Shown here: in pieces, positions 1-7,733 of the stretch | Layout: the number at the start of each line of letters is the position of its first letter | Position numbering within the stretch: position 1 is the stretch's first letter | Source of the DNA: Fluviicola sp. | GTDB taxonomy: Bacteria; Bacteroidota; Bacteroidia; Flavobacteriales_D; Crocinitomicaceae | Length of the DNA: 35,940 nucleotides | NCBI GenBank assembly: GCA_031260455.1 | Contig: JAIRJW010000064.1 | Coordinates: forward strand, 1-35,940 | Reading direction: 5' to 3' | Program-made: the position numbers and the translations under genes | The notes under the pieces: generated by a model | The model's input: only the letters and a program-made list of their open reading frames with translations | What the model was told of the DNA's origin: nothing | The model's database searches: none

Positions 1-188
1 TTAAGCAGCTGAGGCAGATCCACGGATAATATTTGTGCAATTTCGTTAGCACGCGAAATGGTCAGGTCCACATCTCCCCGTTCAATTTTGCCGTAAGCGC
101 TCAGACTCAAATGAAGCCTGTCGGCCATTTCATTTCTGGTTAAATTTTTCAACTCCCGGAACTTCCTGATATTCTCTCCAATTTCCAT
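1..188 (-). CDS. XRE-family helix-turn-helix regulator, C-terminus cut by the window edge
   Basis: The minus-strand frame opens with ATG at 188 and stays open to the window edge, giving 62 residues that begin MEIGENIRKFRELKNL. The pattern LTRNEMADRLHLSLSAYGKIE followed by RGDVDLTISRANEIAQIL is a Cro/C1-type (XRE) HTH: helix 2 is about residues 17-24 and the recognition helix about 28-36. It is probably a small DNA-binding transcriptional regulator. It is divergent from the secreted-protein gene at 299, with about 110 bases between them, so local or self regulation is possible but not shown. Any C-terminal effector domain lies outside the window. Confidence 0.8.
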   Translation of the reverse strand, partial: MEIGENIRKFRELKNLTRNEMADRLHLSLSAYGKIERGDVDLTISRANEIAQILSVDLPQLL

Positions 189-246
189 AAATGACTTTTT
201 TGGTTGTTAAAGTAATAAAACAATCGATATTAGACCAAAATGTAGC

Positions 247-276
247 GTTAAAAAATTATATTTACGCTTATATTTG
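247..276 (+). promoter_or_regulatory. Candidate Bacteroidota promoter (TATATTTG)
   Basis: TATATTTG at 269-276 matches the Bacteroidota -7 consensus TAnnTTTG. It would place a start site near 283, 16 bases before the ATG at 299. A weak GTTA at about 247 sits where the -33 TTG is expected. It would drive the tail-fibre-like gene and probably the GH16 gene behind it. Confidence 0.5.
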
Positions 277-298
277 ACCTATAAAAAATTGACAACTT

Positions 299-1189
299 AT
301 GAAAAAATTGTTCATCCCTCTGGTTGCAGGGCTATCATTCATTCACCTGCATTCCTTTTCACAAACCCAGTGGAATACGTTTACCACTTCCTACGGAAAC
401 ATCCAGCTAGGCCCGGCAGATGCCAATTCCGGCCATATTTATACGGACAGGTCCAAATTTTTGTTCAATAAGGACCTTTTCCTCAATACCGGGGGCCTCA
501 GTTCGGTATCGGGAGTTGGGTTGTCGCTAAAGGTAAATGGAACCACCCGGATGTACATCAGCCCCACGAATGGCTATACGGGCGTGGGTACAACAACACC
601 AACGGAAATGCTGAGCGTGAATGGGAATATATCTTCAACAAGTTTAAAAGTAGCGGATGAGGGAGTGTGGTTTGGAAATTATACCTCACCAACAGGATCT
701 TTCTTTATTCACAATGCATTTTCAAACACATATTGCGATATTAGTAATGCGAATTTGTTTTTCCGCCGAACAAACGGGTTATCAAACCTGGGGGCCATTA
801 TGGGCTTGCAGCGGGATGGCACGGTGACGATTGGTGTCTGGGAAAAATACGATAATACCTATACCGATACGCAAGGGGCAAAACTGATGGTGAACGGGGG
901 TATTTTGTGTGAAAAAGTGAGGGTGATTGCAGATGTGCCGAACTCAGATCATGTGTTTCATCCCACCTATCAGTTGATGCCCCTGAGCGAATTGAAACAG
1001 TTTGTAACCGAAAACCGCCATTTACCGGAAATTCCGTCCGCGAAAGAATTTTTAGAAAACGGTTACAGCTTAGGTCAAATGGATGATCTACTGCTTCGCA
1101 AGGTGGAAGAGCTGACCTTGTATGTCATCCAGTTGCAGGAAGAGCTGAAGAAACAGCAGGAAGTGATTGAGGAGTTGAAACAAAACTGA
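299..1189 (+). CDS. Secreted tail-fibre-like protein with chaperone-like C-terminus
   Basis: This 296-residue protein has a Sec signal peptide (MKKLFIPLVAGLSF..., cleavage likely near HSFSQ, residue 22). The middle is rich in Gly/Thr/Asn with short beta-strand phrases (VGTTTPTEMLSVNGNI near residues 96-111), typical of beta-helical or fibre proteins. The last about 90 residues (SDHVFHPTYQLMPLSELK, HLPEIPSAKEF, a GYSLGQMDDLLLRKVEELTLY-type stretch, then a coiled coil) form a C-terminal module very common in Bacteroidota. It resembles a shortened intramolecular chaperone of phage tail-spike type (S74-like). The catalytic Ser/Lys dyad was not verified. The gene ends 5 bases before the GH16 gene, so the two are probably co-transcribed. 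The precise role is unknown; a cell-surface or secreted fibre is inferred. Confidence 0.75.
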   Translation: MKKLFIPLVAGLSFIHLHSFSQTQWNTFTTSYGNIQLGPADANSGHIYTDRSKFLFNKDLFLNTGGLSSVSGVGLSLKVNGTTRMYISPTNGYTGVGTTTPTEMLSVNGNISSTSLKVADEGVWFGNYTSPTGSFFIHNAFSNTYCDISNANLFFRRTNGLSNLGAIMGLQRDGTVTIGVWEKYDNTYTDTQGAKLMVNGGILCEKVRVIADVPNSDHVFHPTYQLMPLSELKQFVTENRHLPEIPSAKEFLENGYSLGQMDDLLLRKVEELTLYVIQLQEELKKQQEVIEELKQN

Positions 1190-1194
1190 CCGGT

Positions 1195-2841
1195 ATGAGA
1201 ACAATATTCATCTTCTGTCTGGTTTTGCTTCCGACAATCATTGCTGCTCAGCATTTGACCTGTGATCCCAGACACTTCTTTGAGCACTTTCTTCCACTTC
1301 CACATGATCCCAGATGCTGCCAGCGCAATCAGGTATATCTGGTTGGCGAGCCGGAACCGTGTAATAATCAGGGATGGGTGCTGTATTTTGAGGATAATTT
1401 TGATGAAAATACGCTTGATTTATCCAAATGGCGCTATCCTTACCAGGGAATACTTGGTGGATTTAGTTTTAAAGGATGGAAAAACTGGTATGCAAATACG
1501 GGGACTACTCCGTCTAAACCTATTTCTGATAATATAAAAGTTGAAAATGGATCGCTTAAAATAATGGCCAAAAAAGAAAATGTGCCGATAAACGGAACCT
1601 ATGTAGCCGATTGGGCGACCAATCCTCCCACTACGGGATCAAGCACTTTTGATTATTCTTCCGGCTGGGTTGAATCAAAAAAGAATTTTGGATACGGATG
1701 GTATGAGATTCGTTGCAAAATTCCAAAGGGAAAAGGAATGTGGCCAGCATTCTGGTTATTTTCAGGCCAGGACGGTTATAATTTCGAAATTGATATTTTT
1801 GAATTCTGGAACGAAAACAGCTGTTTGGGAAGCTATGATTCCGAACGACTTTCAAAAAACCCGCACCAGAATTTGCATTCGGATAAGAATCCGGATGGTA
1901 CTGAGAAGACTTGTTCTACTGAGATCTATAAATCTTGCTCTAATTGGCCCTCAACTGGTTTTGATGCTGATTTTCATGTATTTGCCCTGGAATGGGATTA
2001 TTATAAAATTGTCTGGTATATTGACGGGCAGGCAATCCGGACGGAGTACCGGTTTACCAATCTGTTGGGGCAGAACCTGGGCTGCAACTCTCTTAGCAAT
2101 CCCTTACTTTTAGCGCAATACTGGCCGTTTACAGATAATATGTATGTGTTATTGAATCTTGGAGTACAACATGACGAAGGAAGTGAACCAGATGCTAATA
2201 CAACTTTTCCCAAAGTATTTGAGATCGATTATTTCCGGTATTATAAGCGGGCTCCCTGTGCTGCCAATGTGGCCATTAGCTCCAAACCCCAGCTCAATCT
2301 CAGTTCTTTGCTTTACAATACGCTAATGGGGCAGAATGTAACGGTTTCGGGCACTGTTACGATCAATAGTAATGAGCAATTAGAGATTGTCGCTTCAAAT
2401 GAAATAGTGCTGAACCCAGGCTTTGAAGCGGCAGACGATGCGGAATTTGTAGCGCATATTGATCCGGGCTACTGTGATATTACCAAAATGGCTGTGAATA
2501 ATCAAATTTCCGAGGCTCAACAAGCTGAATACTTTGTAGGTGAAGTTAATGAAACTTCCTTAGGAGTTAATGAGATAATCTCCGAAACAGAAGAGATCAA
2601 ACTGTATCCAAATCCTGCGAATGACCATTTAAGTATAGAGCTGCCGGAAGTATGGAGGGGAGTTAGTTCCATTAAAATTTCTGATGCCTGGGGCAGGGAA
2701 TTAGTTCAATACAAACAAAACAATGCAAATGAAGTGATCGATCTGGATATTGGTTACCTTTCCGATGGAATGTATGTACTGGAGGTTTTCAATAAAGAAT
2801 CTGGAAAGTCTTGTCTGAAAAGATTCCTGAAAAAGGATTGA
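1195..2841 (+). CDS. T9SS-exported GH16 family endo-beta-glucanase
   Basis: The product is 548 residues. Residues 1-18 are a Sec signal peptide. The GH16 jelly-roll spans about 60-350 (YFEDNFDENTLDLSKW, GWYEIRCKIPKGKGMWPAFWL). The catalytic signature E198-I-D200-I-F-E203 fits the ExDxxE form, with nucleophile E198 and acid/base E203 inferred from the family. Such enzymes cut beta-1,3/1,4-glucans or related polymers; the substrate cannot be read from the sequence. Residues about 370-450 hold the NVTVSGTVTI...IVLNPGFEA motif often seen before sorting domains in Bacteroidota. The end (LYPNPANDHLSIELP ... DGMYVLEVFN) is a T9SS type A sorting domain, implying export and possibly surface anchoring. 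It follows the preceding gene by 5 bases. Confidence 0.92.
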   Translation: MRTIFIFCLVLLPTIIAAQHLTCDPRHFFEHFLPLPHDPRCCQRNQVYLVGEPEPCNNQGWVLYFEDNFDENTLDLSKWRYPYQGILGGFSFKGWKNWYANTGTTPSKPISDNIKVENGSLKIMAKKENVPINGTYVADWATNPPTTGSSTFDYSSGWVESKKNFGYGWYEIRCKIPKGKGMWPAFWLFSGQDGYNFEIDIFEFWNENSCLGSYDSERLSKNPHQNLHSDKNPDGTEKTCSTEIYKSCSNWPSTGFDADFHVFALEWDYYKIVWYIDGQAIRTEYRFTNLLGQNLGCNSLSNPLLLAQYWPFTDNMYVLLNLGVQHDEGSEPDANTTFPKVFEIDYFRYYKRAPCAANVAISSKPQLNLSSLLYNTLMGQNVTVSGTVTINSNEQLEIVASNEIVLNPGFEAADDAEFVAHIDPGYCDITKMAVNNQISEAQQAEYFVGEVNETSLGVNEIISETEEIKLYPNPANDHLSIELPEVWRGVSSIKISDAWGRELVQYKQNNANEVIDLDIGYLSDGMYVLEVFNKESGKSCLKRFLKKD

Positions 2842-2896
2842 ACCGGGTTTTGTAATTTTCGGAAAAAGAAGTATATTAATAGAAAGGACGTTTTCT

Positions 2897-3538
2897 ATGA
2901 AAAGTAAGATAAATATAAAGTTGTGGTTGATTTTTGGGTTTACATTGATGTTTTTATCGAGTGTTTTCTCTCAGGAAAAAAAACAGAAGCCTGTCAATGA
3001 ATTCCACGTTTCCGTTAATCATGGAATTCCACTTTCTTCGCTCGAAAGAACATTTTTTGGGGTGGGTTTGGGTGTAAGCCATGTTTTTCATTCGGAAAAA
3101 GTGGCTGCTTTTCGAACTGGATTGGAATTCCAGTTTTTTCACGCTTGGGCGGGCAGCCTCGCAGATCATTCGCACTATTCTTCATCAAGTAATGTTCATT
3201 ATTCGTATGTGGATTTTACTATTCCACTTCTCCTGCGCATAAATATTAGCTGGGCATTTATCGAATTAGGAGTATGTTTCGGAACAAACCTGTTCGGTCA
3301 GGAGCGAGCTACCGTAACCAGTTATTATGATTATCAGCCATCGATTCAGACAACAGGAAAAAGAGCATGGAATCCGGGCATTTCAGCGGGGCCTGTGGCA
3401 GGAATAGGAATATTAATCCCGTTAAATGAAAAGCTGGATTTACTCATCCGGCCGGATGCCGGGGTCAGTGCATATTTTCGGGAAGAACAGTACATGAATT
3501 TATATGCCCGCTTGTGTGTCGGAATTCATTTGAAATAA
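2897..3538 (+). CDS. Outer-membrane beta-barrel-like protein, paralogue 1
   Basis: This 213-residue protein has a signal peptide (WLIFGFTLMFLSSVFSQ, cleavage near residue 26). Alternating hydrophobic and aromatic strands and a C-terminal strand ending in RLCVGIHLK follow, as expected of a small porin-like barrel. Shared phrases with the next gene (NEFHVS, ERTFFG.GLG.SHVF, PLNEKLDLLIRPDAG, ARLCVGIHLK/GRLCVGIHLK) show that the two are tandem duplicates. The nucleotide identity at the 3' end continues into the spacer. No specific substrate or family name can be assigned from the sequence. Confidence 0.75.
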   Translation: MKSKINIKLWLIFGFTLMFLSSVFSQEKKQKPVNEFHVSVNHGIPLSSLERTFFGVGLGVSHVFHSEKVAAFRTGLEFQFFHAWAGSLADHSHYSSSSNVHYSYVDFTIPLLLRINISWAFIELGVCFGTNLFGQERATVTSYYDYQPSIQTTGKRAWNPGISAGPVAGIGILIPLNEKLDLLIRPDAGVSAYFREEQYMNLYARLCVGIHLK

Positions 3539-3571
3539 ATGATAATAGTCTATGCTAACAATCGAAAAGGT

Positions 3572-4231
3572 ATGAAATATATATTATGCTTCTTTGTATG
3601 TCTGCCATTCTTTTCTGTTTTTGGGCAGGAAAAGAAATTTAAAGACTACTTCAATGAATTTCATGTTTCGTTGAATCATGGTGTTCCATTCTATCTGTTA
3701 TATTCAGGGTTGGTTCCAGAAGAACGAACATTTTTTGGAGGTGGTCTTGGCATCAGCCATGTATTTCGGGCAGACAGAGTGGTGGGAGCACGTGCAGGAT
3801 TAGAGCTGGAGTGTTTTCATATCTGGGACAGAGGTGGATTCCCTCCTGAATTTGATTACGCAGTAAAGAATCGTCATTTTTACCTGACCAACCTGACTAT
3901 TCCGATCAATCTTCGGCTTAGCTTTGGTCGAAAAACACGGTTTATATTTGAATTAGGAGGGCGTTTTGGGCTTATTCTTTTCCCTGTTGTTGTTGCAGAT
4001 GTGGGTCATTATAGCTCTGATTGGGAAGGAGAGGTCTTTGTGCGTGAAAAAAGAGCAGGTAATGTAGGACTTGGGATTGCGGGGTTAAACACCGGAATAG
4101 GAATGAATGTTCCGTTAAATGAAAAGCTGGATTTACTGATCCGTCCGGATGCGGGGGCAAATTTGTTTTCTTTGGAAGATACCAGGATTAATTTATATGG
4201 CCGCTTGTGTGTTGGAATTCATTTGAAATAA
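3572..4231 (+). CDS. Outer-membrane beta-barrel-like protein, paralogue 2
   Basis: I chose the ATG at 3572 rather than the in-frame ATG at 3539, because MKYILCFFVCLPFFSVFGQ is then a normal signal peptide and the 33 bases before it match a repeated spacer. The mature protein is about 200 residues of barrel-like strands ending GRLCVGIHLK. It is a clear paralogue of the gene at 2897, with an extra loop (YLLYSGLVPE) and an acidic/aromatic middle. The spacer and signal-peptide DNA are repeated once more downstream at 4232, where the copy is broken. An outer-membrane location is inferred; the function is unknown. Confidence 0.75.
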   Translation: MKYILCFFVCLPFFSVFGQEKKFKDYFNEFHVSLNHGVPFYLLYSGLVPEERTFFGGGLGISHVFRADRVVGARAGLELECFHIWDRGGFPPEFDYAVKNRHFYLTNLTIPINLRLSFGRKTRFIFELGGRFGLILFPVVVADVGHYSSDWEGEVFVREKRAGNVGLGIAGLNTGIGMNVPLNEKLDLLIRPDAGANLFSLEDTRINLYGRLCVGIHLK

Positions 4232-4369
4232 ATGATAAAAGTCTATGCTAACAATCGAAAAGATATGAAATATGTATTGTGCTTTTTTATATGTCTGCCA
4301 TTCTTTTCTGGTTTTAGTGCAAATTGTTATGTAATAACAACCGATTCCGCCATAATCATAACCATATAA
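4232..4369 (+). pseudogene. Truncated third copy of the barrel gene (spacer + signal peptide only)
   Basis: After the stop at 4231, the same spacer (ATGATAAAAGTCTATGC...) and signal-peptide codons recur, as after the first copy at 3539-3620. The ATG at 4265 opens a 34-codon frame (MKYVLCFFICLPFFSGFSA...) that loses similarity near 4315-4320 and stops at 4369. Beyond that point the DNA belongs to a transposase remnant on the other strand. It is a 5' fragment of a third tandem duplicate and is unlikely to make a useful protein. Confidence 0.8.
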
Positions 4370-4408
4370 CCGATTTGATGGTATTCGATATTTGTTGTTG
4401 TTGTCCAT
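4320..4408 (-). pseudogene. 5' remnant of a REP-associated tyrosine transposase (RAYT)
   Basis: Read on the minus strand from the ATG at 4408, the residues MDNNNKYRIPSNRLYGYDYG then GIGCYYITICTK match the typical start of RAYT/Y1 (IS200-like) proteins (R-x-R-L-x-x-Y-D-Y ... Y-x-x-T-I-C-T). About 30 residues remain. The frame then runs into the antisense of the truncated barrel copy, so the HUH motif and the catalytic Tyr are missing. The palindrome at 4419-4460 lies just upstream of its start, as expected for a RAYT with its REP element. Confidence 0.7.
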
Positions 4409-4418
4409 TATTTTTGTT

Positions 4419-4460
4419 TTATTGTGTAGAGACGCATTGCAATGCGTCTCTACACAATAA
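4419..4460. repeat. Perfect 42-bp palindrome, REP-like hairpin
   Basis: Positions 4419-4439 are the exact reverse complement of 4440-4460 (core GAGACGCATTGCAATGCGTC). It would form a 21-bp cruciform or hairpin. Similar AGACGC...GCGTCT palindromes are, to my knowledge, dispersed repeats in Bacteroidota and cyanobacteria; that is general knowledge, not a search. It sits 10 bases upstream of the RAYT remnant. The rest of the gap to 4652 is AT-rich, and I see no gene in it. Confidence 0.85.
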
Positions 4461-4652
4461 TATTACGTTTCTACATTTATAATTTATTTCTGAATCATAT
4501 TTTTCATTCTTGTTATAAGATTTTTAATATTGCCGTTTATCGAATACAAAATTATTATCGGTCTGTTTTGTTGGTCATAAAAACAAATGGTGTTTTATAA
4601 AACACAAAATCAGGTATTTTTGGTATTCTGCAAAATACAGAATGCAGACCAA

Positions 4653-5942
4653 TTATTTGTAGATCAGGTACTTCTGACGCGTCTTCAAAAAAGCCTGGAT
4701 ACCCGGTTTCCACGTCTCCTTGATTTCCTTCGCGCCCATCCCCGACTTTAGCTGCAAACGAAGTGCAGAAGTTCCTGCCAGGCGATCGAAAAAGTTCCGC
4801 TGATTGATAAACTCAATACTGTCTCCCAGCTGGTCGCGTGCATTAATCAGCCAGCTTAGGTTGATCTCATACATCCGCTTATTCTGGCTTGCGCGCAGGT
4901 CATATCCGTTACAAGTGTGGTTTTGCCACAAGGGATCCCTGGCTCCGGTGGTGGGCATCGGAACGAAAGTGAAACCGGTCTTCCTGAAATTCGGATGGCC
5001 GTACATTTCGAACGGACGTTCCGTTCCACGCCCCACACTCACAGTGGTCGCTTCGAAGAAACAAAGGCTCGGATAAAGATTGATAGCCAGGTCCGTGCGA
5101 AGATTCGGAGAAGGAGGGATTGCGATTTCGAACTTCGTTTTGTGTGTATAATTTTTACAGGGAACGATATACATCTGGCAGGTCACGTTATTCTGCAGCC
5201 AGAACTCCCCGTTGATCATCAAAGCATATTCTCCGATAGTCATTCCGTAAACGACCGGAACCGGATGCATCCCGATGAAAGAAGTCTGATCCTTTTCCAG
5301 GACAGGCCCGTCCACATAATGCGCATTCGGATTCGGACGATCGAGAACAATCAGCGGTTTGCCGTTTTCGGCACAGGCTTCCATTACATAATGAAGTGTC
5401 GAAATATACGTGTAAAAGCGGACACCTACATCCTGGATATCAAACAAAACAATGTCCACATCCCATAACTGATCCGCACGTGGCTTTTTATTACTCCCGT
5501 AAAGTGAGACAATCGGCAGCCCGGTAACCGGATCCTGGTGACTCCAAATCTTTTCACCCGCATCAGCCGTTCCTCTGAAACCATGTTCCGGAGCAAAAAC
5601 CTTCTGAATGCGAATGCCCAGGGCAAGCAGTGTATCCACCAGGTGTTTCCCGCCCAAAGCCGAAGATTGGTTTGCTACCACTGCCACGCGTTTGCCACGC
5701 AGAGAATCCAGGTAAAGGTCCATACGGCTGTTTCCCAGCTGCAAATCCGGCAACTTCTCAATGCCGTACGCATCGTACCGGATTTCATCGTCAACAGGTT
5801 GAATAATCTGGTATTCTTTTGCTTTGTCGGAGGCGGGAGTTTTCACTACCGGACGGGCATGTCTTTTTGTGGCACATGAAGCAAGGAAAAGCAAAATAAT
5901 ACTTTTCAACGCCAAAAGCTTTATGTACTTTCGTATCCGCAT
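4653..5942 (-). CDS. namZ: DUF1343 / NamZ-like exo-beta-N-acetylmuramidase lipoprotein
   Basis: The product is 429 residues from the ATG at 5942 (a TTG two codons earlier is possible). The lipobox LASC puts the lipidated Cys at residue 23, so it is a lipoprotein. Family landmarks are RVAVVANQSSALGGKHLVDTL, the FAPEHGFRG motif (its Glu-His pair is thought to be catalytic in NamZ), SLYGSNKKP, FDIQDVGVRFYTYISTL, VLDRPNP and SVGRGTERPFE. NamZ enzymes (YbbC of Bacillus, GH171) release terminal N-acetylmuramic acid from peptidoglycan fragments, so cell-wall recycling is the likely role. The start codon overlaps that of the divergent permease gene, leaving no intergenic room. The length is normal for the family. 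Confidence 0.9.
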   Translation of the reverse strand: MRIRKYIKLLALKSIILLFLASCATKRHARPVVKTPASDKAKEYQIIQPVDDEIRYDAYGIEKLPDLQLGNSRMDLYLDSLRGKRVAVVANQSSALGGKHLVDTLLALGIRIQKVFAPEHGFRGTADAGEKIWSHQDPVTGLPIVSLYGSNKKPRADQLWDVDIVLFDIQDVGVRFYTYISTLHYVMEACAENGKPLIVLDRPNPNAHYVDGPVLEKDQTSFIGMHPVPVVYGMTIGEYALMINGEFWLQNNVTCQMYIVPCKNYTHKTKFEIAIPPSPNLRTDLAINLYPSLCFFEATTVSVGRGTERPFEMYGHPNFRKTGFTFVPMPTTGARDPLWQNHTCNGYDLRASQNKRMYEINLSWLINARDQLGDSIEFINQRNFFDRLAGTSALRLQLKSGMGAKEIKETWKPGIQAFLKTRQKYLIYK

Positions 5943-7647
5943 GAGCAATAATTGGAATTATATATTTTTCATCGCCAAAAAACTTCAACGCAAACAAGCA
6001 GTTGCAGACGATTCATTACAAGGAAACAAAAAAGCAGCCAAACCAATTACCCGGATTGCCATACTCAGTATTTCGCTTGCAATGATTGTAAACATCGTTA
6101 CAATTGCAGTGGTTGAAGGGTTCCAACAAGAAGTGAGCCGCAAAGTTATAGGTTTTGGTTCACATATCTCCATTCAGAAGCAGGGAGAAATTTCTTTGAT
6201 GGAATCAGCGCCAATGATGAAAAACGAAAAATTTGAACAGGTATTGCATGGAATTAAGGGAGTAACTCATGTTCAATCAGTGGCATATAAACCGGCGTTG
6301 CTTCAGTCCAGGGGAAATGTCAAACAGAAAGAAATCCTGGGAGTGGTATTGAAAGGGGTCGACAAATCATACGACTGGTCCTTCTTTAAAAGTTACCTCA
6401 TAGAAGGAAAAATTCCGTCCTTCAGTGATCCTGCTTCCAGCGAAGTATTGATTTCAGGCCGCATTGCCAGTGATTTGCATTATAAACTCGGAGATACGAT
6501 CAATGCTTATTTCGTGAAGCAGAAACCGGTCCAGCGGCAGTTTCGCATTGCGGGAATCTACGAAACCGGCCTCGAAGACTTTGATAAAGAACTCGTATTC
6601 TGCTATTTGCCACAGGTGCAGCAACTCAATGATTGGGGAATCATCTCCGAAATAACAGTTGACGATTCACTTTATTACGGAAATTTGATCGTTAGGGCAC
6701 AGGTTTCTGGAGGAAACGGAAACTACCGCTACGATTGGGGAGAAGGCTTTGAAAAATCTCCAGCAATTGCAATTTGTCCGCAAAAAGACACGCTGATCCG
6801 GCTCATTGTGGCAGATTATTATATTTCGATGGACGAACCGACCGGAAGCCTGAACCTGGGGGATGGAGAAACAGCCATTGCAGATACATCGTACCTGAAA
6901 ATCAGGGTTCGCGGAGAAAAGGTGGGATTCTGCAATTTTGAAGTGGATTCCGAAGGCAACCTGAAAAAGAAAATCCTGGATCAGGCAGGATATCATTTTG
7001 AAGTGAAGTCGGGTGCCAAAACTGTTGAAATGGAATTTTTTCCAGGAAAAGGATCGTATAACAACTACATTACGTCTTATGAGCTGAGTATTGAAGATTT
7101 TTCGGATATCGAAAATCAGAAAAAGAAAATCGAAAAAACCGTTCTTTTCAACCCGGATTTTCAGCAGCAGGTAAAAGTCAGCAGCATCAAAGACAACCAA
7201 CACGATCTGTTCGTGTGGCTGAGCTTCCTGGATGTGAACCTGGCAATTGTATTATTGCTGATGCTGATTATCGGAATTGTGAATATGGGTTCGGCATTGC
7301 TGGTGCTGATTCTGGTCCGTACCAATTTCATCGGGATCCTGAAAGCACTCGGAGCAAGCAATCTTTTTGTGAGAAAGATATTTCTGGTACATACCGGCCG
7401 CCTGATCCTGAGAGGAATGATTTGGGGAAATGTGACAGGCCTGGGCTTGTGCTGGTTACAGTATCAGTTTCACATTGTTCCCCTTGACCCGAAAGTATAC
7501 TACCTGAATACCGTTCCGATTGAGTTCAGTTTACTGAAGATCATCGTGCTGAACGTCATTACCCTGGGTGTTTGCCTCATAGCACTTTTTGTTCCGTCTT
7601 TGCTGATCAGCAGGATCAATCCGGCCAGATCGATCCGCTTCAAATAA
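5941..7647 (+). CDS. FtsX/LolE-type ABC transporter permease with enlarged periplasmic domain
   Basis: I chose the ATG at 5941 (MSNNWNYIFFIAKKLQRK) because Bacteroidota LolE-like permeases start this way; an in-frame ATG at 5923 is an alternative. The product is 568 residues. TM1 is about residues 40-60 (IAILSISLAMIVNIVTIAVV), followed by a MacB-like periplasmic domain (VIGFGSHISIQ, ALLQSRGNVKQKEILGV). TM2 is about 435-460, TM3 about 485-507 and TM4 about 535-557, with the FtsX phrase ILKALGASN between TM2 and TM3. Typical relatives have about 400-415 residues. The excess is a block at about 243-410 containing VSGGNGNYRYDWGEG, like the SprB/PKD-type strand-turn repeat of gliding adhesins. The ATPase partner is not in the window. 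It is probably part of a lipoprotein-release or export ABC system. Confidence 0.85.
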   Translation: MSNNWNYIFFIAKKLQRKQAVADDSLQGNKKAAKPITRIAILSISLAMIVNIVTIAVVEGFQQEVSRKVIGFGSHISIQKQGEISLMESAPMMKNEKFEQVLHGIKGVTHVQSVAYKPALLQSRGNVKQKEILGVVLKGVDKSYDWSFFKSYLIEGKIPSFSDPASSEVLISGRIASDLHYKLGDTINAYFVKQKPVQRQFRIAGIYETGLEDFDKELVFCYLPQVQQLNDWGIISEITVDDSLYYGNLIVRAQVSGGNGNYRYDWGEGFEKSPAIAICPQKDTLIRLIVADYYISMDEPTGSLNLGDGETAIADTSYLKIRVRGEKVGFCNFEVDSEGNLKKKILDQAGYHFEVKSGAKTVEMEFFPGKGSYNNYITSYELSIEDFSDIENQKKKIEKTVLFNPDFQQQVKVSSIKDNQHDLFVWLSFLDVNLAIVLLLMLIIGIVNMGSALLVLILVRTNFIGILKALGASNLFVRKIFLVHTGRLILRGMIWGNVTGLGLCWLQYQFHIVPLDPKVYYLNTVPIEFSLLKIIVLNVITLGVCLIALFVPSLLISRINPARSIRFK

Positions 7648-7683
7648 GCCGTTTAATATATAATTAAGCTATTTCCCGATAAC

Positions 7684-7718
7684 TTGGCAATTTTCGGAAT
7701 GATAAATCGTTATTTTTG
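7684..7718 (+). promoter_or_regulatory. Candidate Bacteroidota promoter (TATTTTTG)
   Basis: TATTTTTG at 7711-7718 fits TAnnTTTG, 15 bases before the ATG at 7734. A TTG at 7684-7686 could be the -33 box, although the spacing (24) is longer than usual. It would drive the barrel-like gene and waaA. Confidence 0.5.
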
Positions 7719-7733
7719 AGCGACTATAATTAT

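Noticed and set aside
6667..7203. Minus-strand frame of 178 codons over the permease insert
   Set aside because: The permease frame is continuous across it, and the antisense peptide has no recognisable features.
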